From Haliea sp041583655 (GTDB lineage: Bacteria > Pseudomonadota > Gammaproteobacteria > Pseudomonadales > Halieaceae): a stretch of DNA of 8,103 nt. This document shows positions 6,177 through 8,103 of the stretch, piece after piece. The notes below the pieces were generated by a model. The model saw nothing but the letters and a program-made list of their open reading frames with translations, did not search any database and was not told the origin of the DNA. The number at the start of each line of letters is the position of its first letter. Within the stretch, counting starts at the first letter, position 1. The position numbers were made by a program, and so were the translations under genes. Location: positions 1-8,103 of the forward strand of contig JBFHFJ010000145.1 of NCBI GenBank assembly GCA_041583655.1, in the 5' to 3' direction.

Positions 6177-6180
6177 GTGA
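6148..6180 (+). CDS. Possible 10-codon leader ORF overlapping the comEC start
   Basis: ATG at 6148 opens a 10-residue reading frame (MTAKTVQNHP) ending in TGA at 6178-6180. It is preceded by GAGGTG at 6136-6141 with a 6-base spacer, the best ribosome binding site near comEC. Its stop overlaps the comEC GTG as GTGA, the classic geometry for coupled reinitiation. The GTG itself has no convincing ribosome binding site. Alternatives are that the peptide is not made, or that an indel in the A-run at 6156-6160 separates a true ATG start from the comEC frame. I do not recognise the peptide. Confidence 0.4.
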   Translation: MTAKTVQNHP

Positions 6181-8103
6181 GAGCCGCACTGGGCGGATTC
6201 GTCGCGAGTGTGATCGCGACCAGTCAGGCCCCGGCCCTGCCTCCATTCTGGCTCTGTCTGCTGTCAGGGTTCGCGGGCGTCCTGATACTACTGCTTGGTC
6301 GCGCTCCCTGGTCTGTGCTCGGCGCCTGCCTTGCCGGATTGGGCCTGGCGTCTGGCTACGGCCAGGCCCTGATGGACAGGCGCCTGCCGGATACCTGTGA
6401 ACGGGTGCCGATGCTGGTGTCCGGGACCATTGCCGGCCTGCCAAAGGTCATCCGGTTGGCGGATGGGCGGCGCATGCAACGCTTTGAGTTCAGCAGCGAT
6501 CCACTGCCGCTTGCCCACTGCCGCGGCCCGCGGCGCCTGCTGCTCAACTTTGCTGGCGAAGCCGGCTTGGTGCCGGGGGAGCGCTGGCAATTTGAGGTGC
6601 TGCTGCGCCGTCCGTGGGGCCTGGCGAATCCTGGGTCCTTCAACATGCAATCCTGGTACACGCAGACCGCGATTGACGCGGTGGGCAGTGTGCGTAGCGC
6701 AGCGCCCGCGCTGCGTTTGGCGGACCCGGGGCTTCTGTACGCACACCAGCGCTACCGGCAGCGGTTGAGTGGGCAGATCCTCACGGCGCTGGGGGAGGGG
6801 CCTGCCAGCGCCATCCTGCGAGCCGTGGTCGTCGCAGACCGCAGCGGCCTGGACCACCGACTCTGGGCCCTGTTTCGGCAATACGGCATCAGTCATCTCC
6901 TGGTCATCTCTGGTCTCCATGTGGGTATGGTTTCGGCAGCCGGCTATCTGCTGGGCAGCATTGCGGGGCGCACCCTGGCGCTCGCGCGGGGCGGCCGTGG
7001 AGCAGCCTTTGCCGGCCCACTCTGTGCGCTGCTGCTGGCCACGCTGTACACCGCGTTGGCCGGCTTCAGCCTCGCCACGACCAGGGCCTGGTTGATGCTG
7101 TTCTGTTTCCTGCTGGCAATCCTGTGCGGGCGCCCGGGCCTGTCCTGGAACAACCTGCTGGTGGCTGCAGCAGTGCTGCTGGCGCTCAACCCACTGGCTG
7201 CATTGGGCGCGGGCTTCTGGCTGTCCTTCGGTTCGGTAGCCTGCCTGCTGTGGCTGGCCCTCTGGCGGCCGCAATCCGGGGTTACAGGGCGCTGGCTGGG
7301 CACCCACGCCTATATGTGCCTGGCCATGCTGCCGCTTTCCGGCTGGTGGTTTGGCGGCGCCAGCCAGGCCGCCGCCGTCGCCAACGCCGCGCTGGTACCG
7401 CTGTTGGGACTGGTAGTGGTGCCCCTGGCGCTGCTGGGAGTGGCGCTGGCAGGCTTTGGCACTGGCCCCGCTGCAAGCTTGTGGACGCTCGCAGCCTGGC
7501 CGCTGGACTACCTGCTGCCCCTGGGCGCGTCCCTGGCGGAGCGCCACCCGGGCTGGCTATACCGCAGTCTGGCGCCGACACTTCCCGCAATCGGGCTGGC
7601 GTTGGCCGCGTTGGGAATGGTGGTGATGCCCCTGCGGAGGCTTGTCAGGCTACTTTTGCTGCCGCCCTTGCTGCTGCCCCTGCTCACTCCGTTGCACGGT
7701 CATCGCGGGGTCAGGGCCGACGCCGTACAGGTGATCGCGATCGACGCAGGGCAGGGTACAGCGGTACTCGTCTACGACCGCAGCCATGCGCTGCTTTATG
7801 ACACGGGGGGAGGGGTCCCCGGTGGGCCGGATATCGCGGAAGAGGTCATTCTTCCCCTGCTGCGCAGTCGCGGGATCTCCCGCCTCGAAACCCTGGTGGT
7901 CAGCCACGGCGACCAGGACCACATCGGGGGGCTTGAAACCCTGCGCAGGCGGGTGCCAATTGGTCGGCTGCTGGTCGGTGCTGATCTCGCGGCCATGGAG
8001 AGGGCAGAGCCCTGCCGGGCCGGCAGTGCGTGGCGCTGGCCGGGAGGTGCGCGGTTCCAGGTTCTCGCTCCTGCGCTGGGTGAGCGGCGCAGCAGCAACG
8101 ACA
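6177..8103 (+). CDS. comEC: DNA internalisation / competence protein ComEC/Rec2 (3' truncated)
   Basis: ComEC forms the inner-membrane channel through which transforming single-stranded DNA enters the cell. The frame beginning at GTG 6177 is open to the window end, giving 642 residues. Two N-terminal hydrophobic stretches (about 22-62) lead into a DUF4131-like soluble region (about 70-170). The Competence domain (about 205-480) starts with HLLVISGLHVG (240-250) and holds many membrane segments. After about 510 comes a metallo-beta-lactamase-like domain: AIDAGQGTAVLV (521-532), LLYDTG (539-544) and the metal motif SHGDQDHIGG (576-585). The last residues, SSND, are the beginning of the conserved SNDNSCVL-type motif; about 100 residues are probably missing. 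The frame also stays open upstream of 6177, with GTG 6102 and TTG 6111 as alternatives. GTG 6177 is preferred because it begins at the usual hydrophobic N-terminus and overlaps the leader ORF stop. Many gammaproteobacteria carry this gene without known natural competence. Confidence 0.95.
   Translation, partial: MRAALGGFVASVIATSQAPALPPFWLCLLSGFAGVLILLLGRAPWSVLGACLAGLGLASGYGQALMDRRLPDTCERVPMLVSGTIAGLPKVIRLADGRRMQRFEFSSDPLPLAHCRGPRRLLLNFAGEAGLVPGERWQFEVLLRRPWGLANPGSFNMQSWYTQTAIDAVGSVRSAAPALRLADPGLLYAHQRYRQRLSGQILTALGEGPASAILRAVVVADRSGLDHRLWALFRQYGISHLLVISGLHVGMVSAAGYLLGSIAGRTLALARGGRGAAFAGPLCALLLATLYTALAGFSLATTRAWLMLFCFLLAILCGRPGLSWNNLLVAAAVLLALNPLAALGAGFWLSFGSVACLLWLALWRPQSGVTGRWLGTHAYMCLAMLPLSGWWFGGASQAAAVANAALVPLLGLVVVPLALLGVALAGFGTGPAASLWTLAAWPLDYLLPLGASLAERHPGWLYRSLAPTLPAIGLALAALGMVVMPLRRLVRLLLLPPLLLPLLTPLHGHRGVRADAVQVIAIDAGQGTAVLVYDRSHALLYDTGGGVPGGPDIAEEVILPLLRSRGISRLETLVVSHGDQDHIGGLETLRRRVPIGRLLVGADLAAMERAEPCRAGSAWRWPGGARFQVLAPALGERRSSND

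Noticed and set aside
6288..7547. A 419-codon open frame on the minus strand opposite comEC.
   Set aside because: Low-complexity Gln/Arg/Ala/Gly-rich translation with no motifs. The plus-strand comEC frame explains the sequence fully.
7124..7801. A 225-codon plus-strand frame within comEC.
   Set aside because: Out of frame with comEC, Ala/Gly/Arg-rich, and without domains or membrane pattern. The ComEC frame runs through it uninterrupted.
1..8103. Search for CRISPR repeats, insertion sequences, tRNA or rRNA genes, toxin-antitoxin or defence genes.
   Set aside because: No direct-repeat arrays, transposase sequence, cloverleaf-like stretch or such families were seen. All space except 6060-6176 and short gaps is filled by recognised housekeeping genes.

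Overview
The window is a GC-rich stretch of a Gram-negative chromosome. Eight protein genes, two of them cut by the window ends, fill nearly all of it, and all belong to recognisable housekeeping families. A Na+-translocating NADH:quinone oxidoreductase (NQR) with its maturation factors, a complete LolCDE lipoprotein exporter, and a ComEC/Rec2 protein next to a DUF2062 gene suggest a gammaproteobacterium. A marine or Pseudomonas-like lineage is a reasonable guess. From memory, a similar nqr / lolCDE / comEC neighbourhood exists in Pseudomonas. The species cannot be fixed from this sequence alone.

Layout. (1) Positions 1-2315, + strand: the 3' part of nqrF, then apbE (overlapping nqrF at TGATG), then nqrM. 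NqrF is the NADH-oxidising subunit, ApbE attaches FMN covalently to NQR subunits, and NqrM is needed for assembly of the metal centre, so this is the distal, maturation end of an nqr operon. A terminator-like hairpin lies inside the first codons of apbE. (2) Positions 2334-5506, + strand: lolC, lolD and lolE, with overlapping junctions, starting only 18 bases after nqrM. They encode the inner-membrane ABC machine that releases lipoproteins to LolA. (3) Positions 5481-6059, - strand: a DUF2062 membrane protein whose 3' end overlaps the 3' end of lolE. (4) Positions 6060-6176: a divergent intergenic region holding an inverted repeat and a 10-codon leader ORF with a strong ribosome binding site. 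(5) Position 6177 to the end, + strand: comEC, truncated by the window edge inside its metallo-beta-lactamase-like domain.

The genes fall into envelope bioenergetics (NQR), lipoprotein sorting (Lol) and DNA uptake (ComEC). ApbE is a predicted lipoprotein, so it could itself be a client of the Lol machinery encoded next to it. I see no tRNA, rRNA, CRISPR array, insertion sequence or defence system, and no convincing novel multi-gene system. The points most worth a second look are regulatory: the hairpin inside apbE, the leader ORF overlapping the comEC start, the unusual lolC start, and the convergent lolE/DUF2062 overlap.
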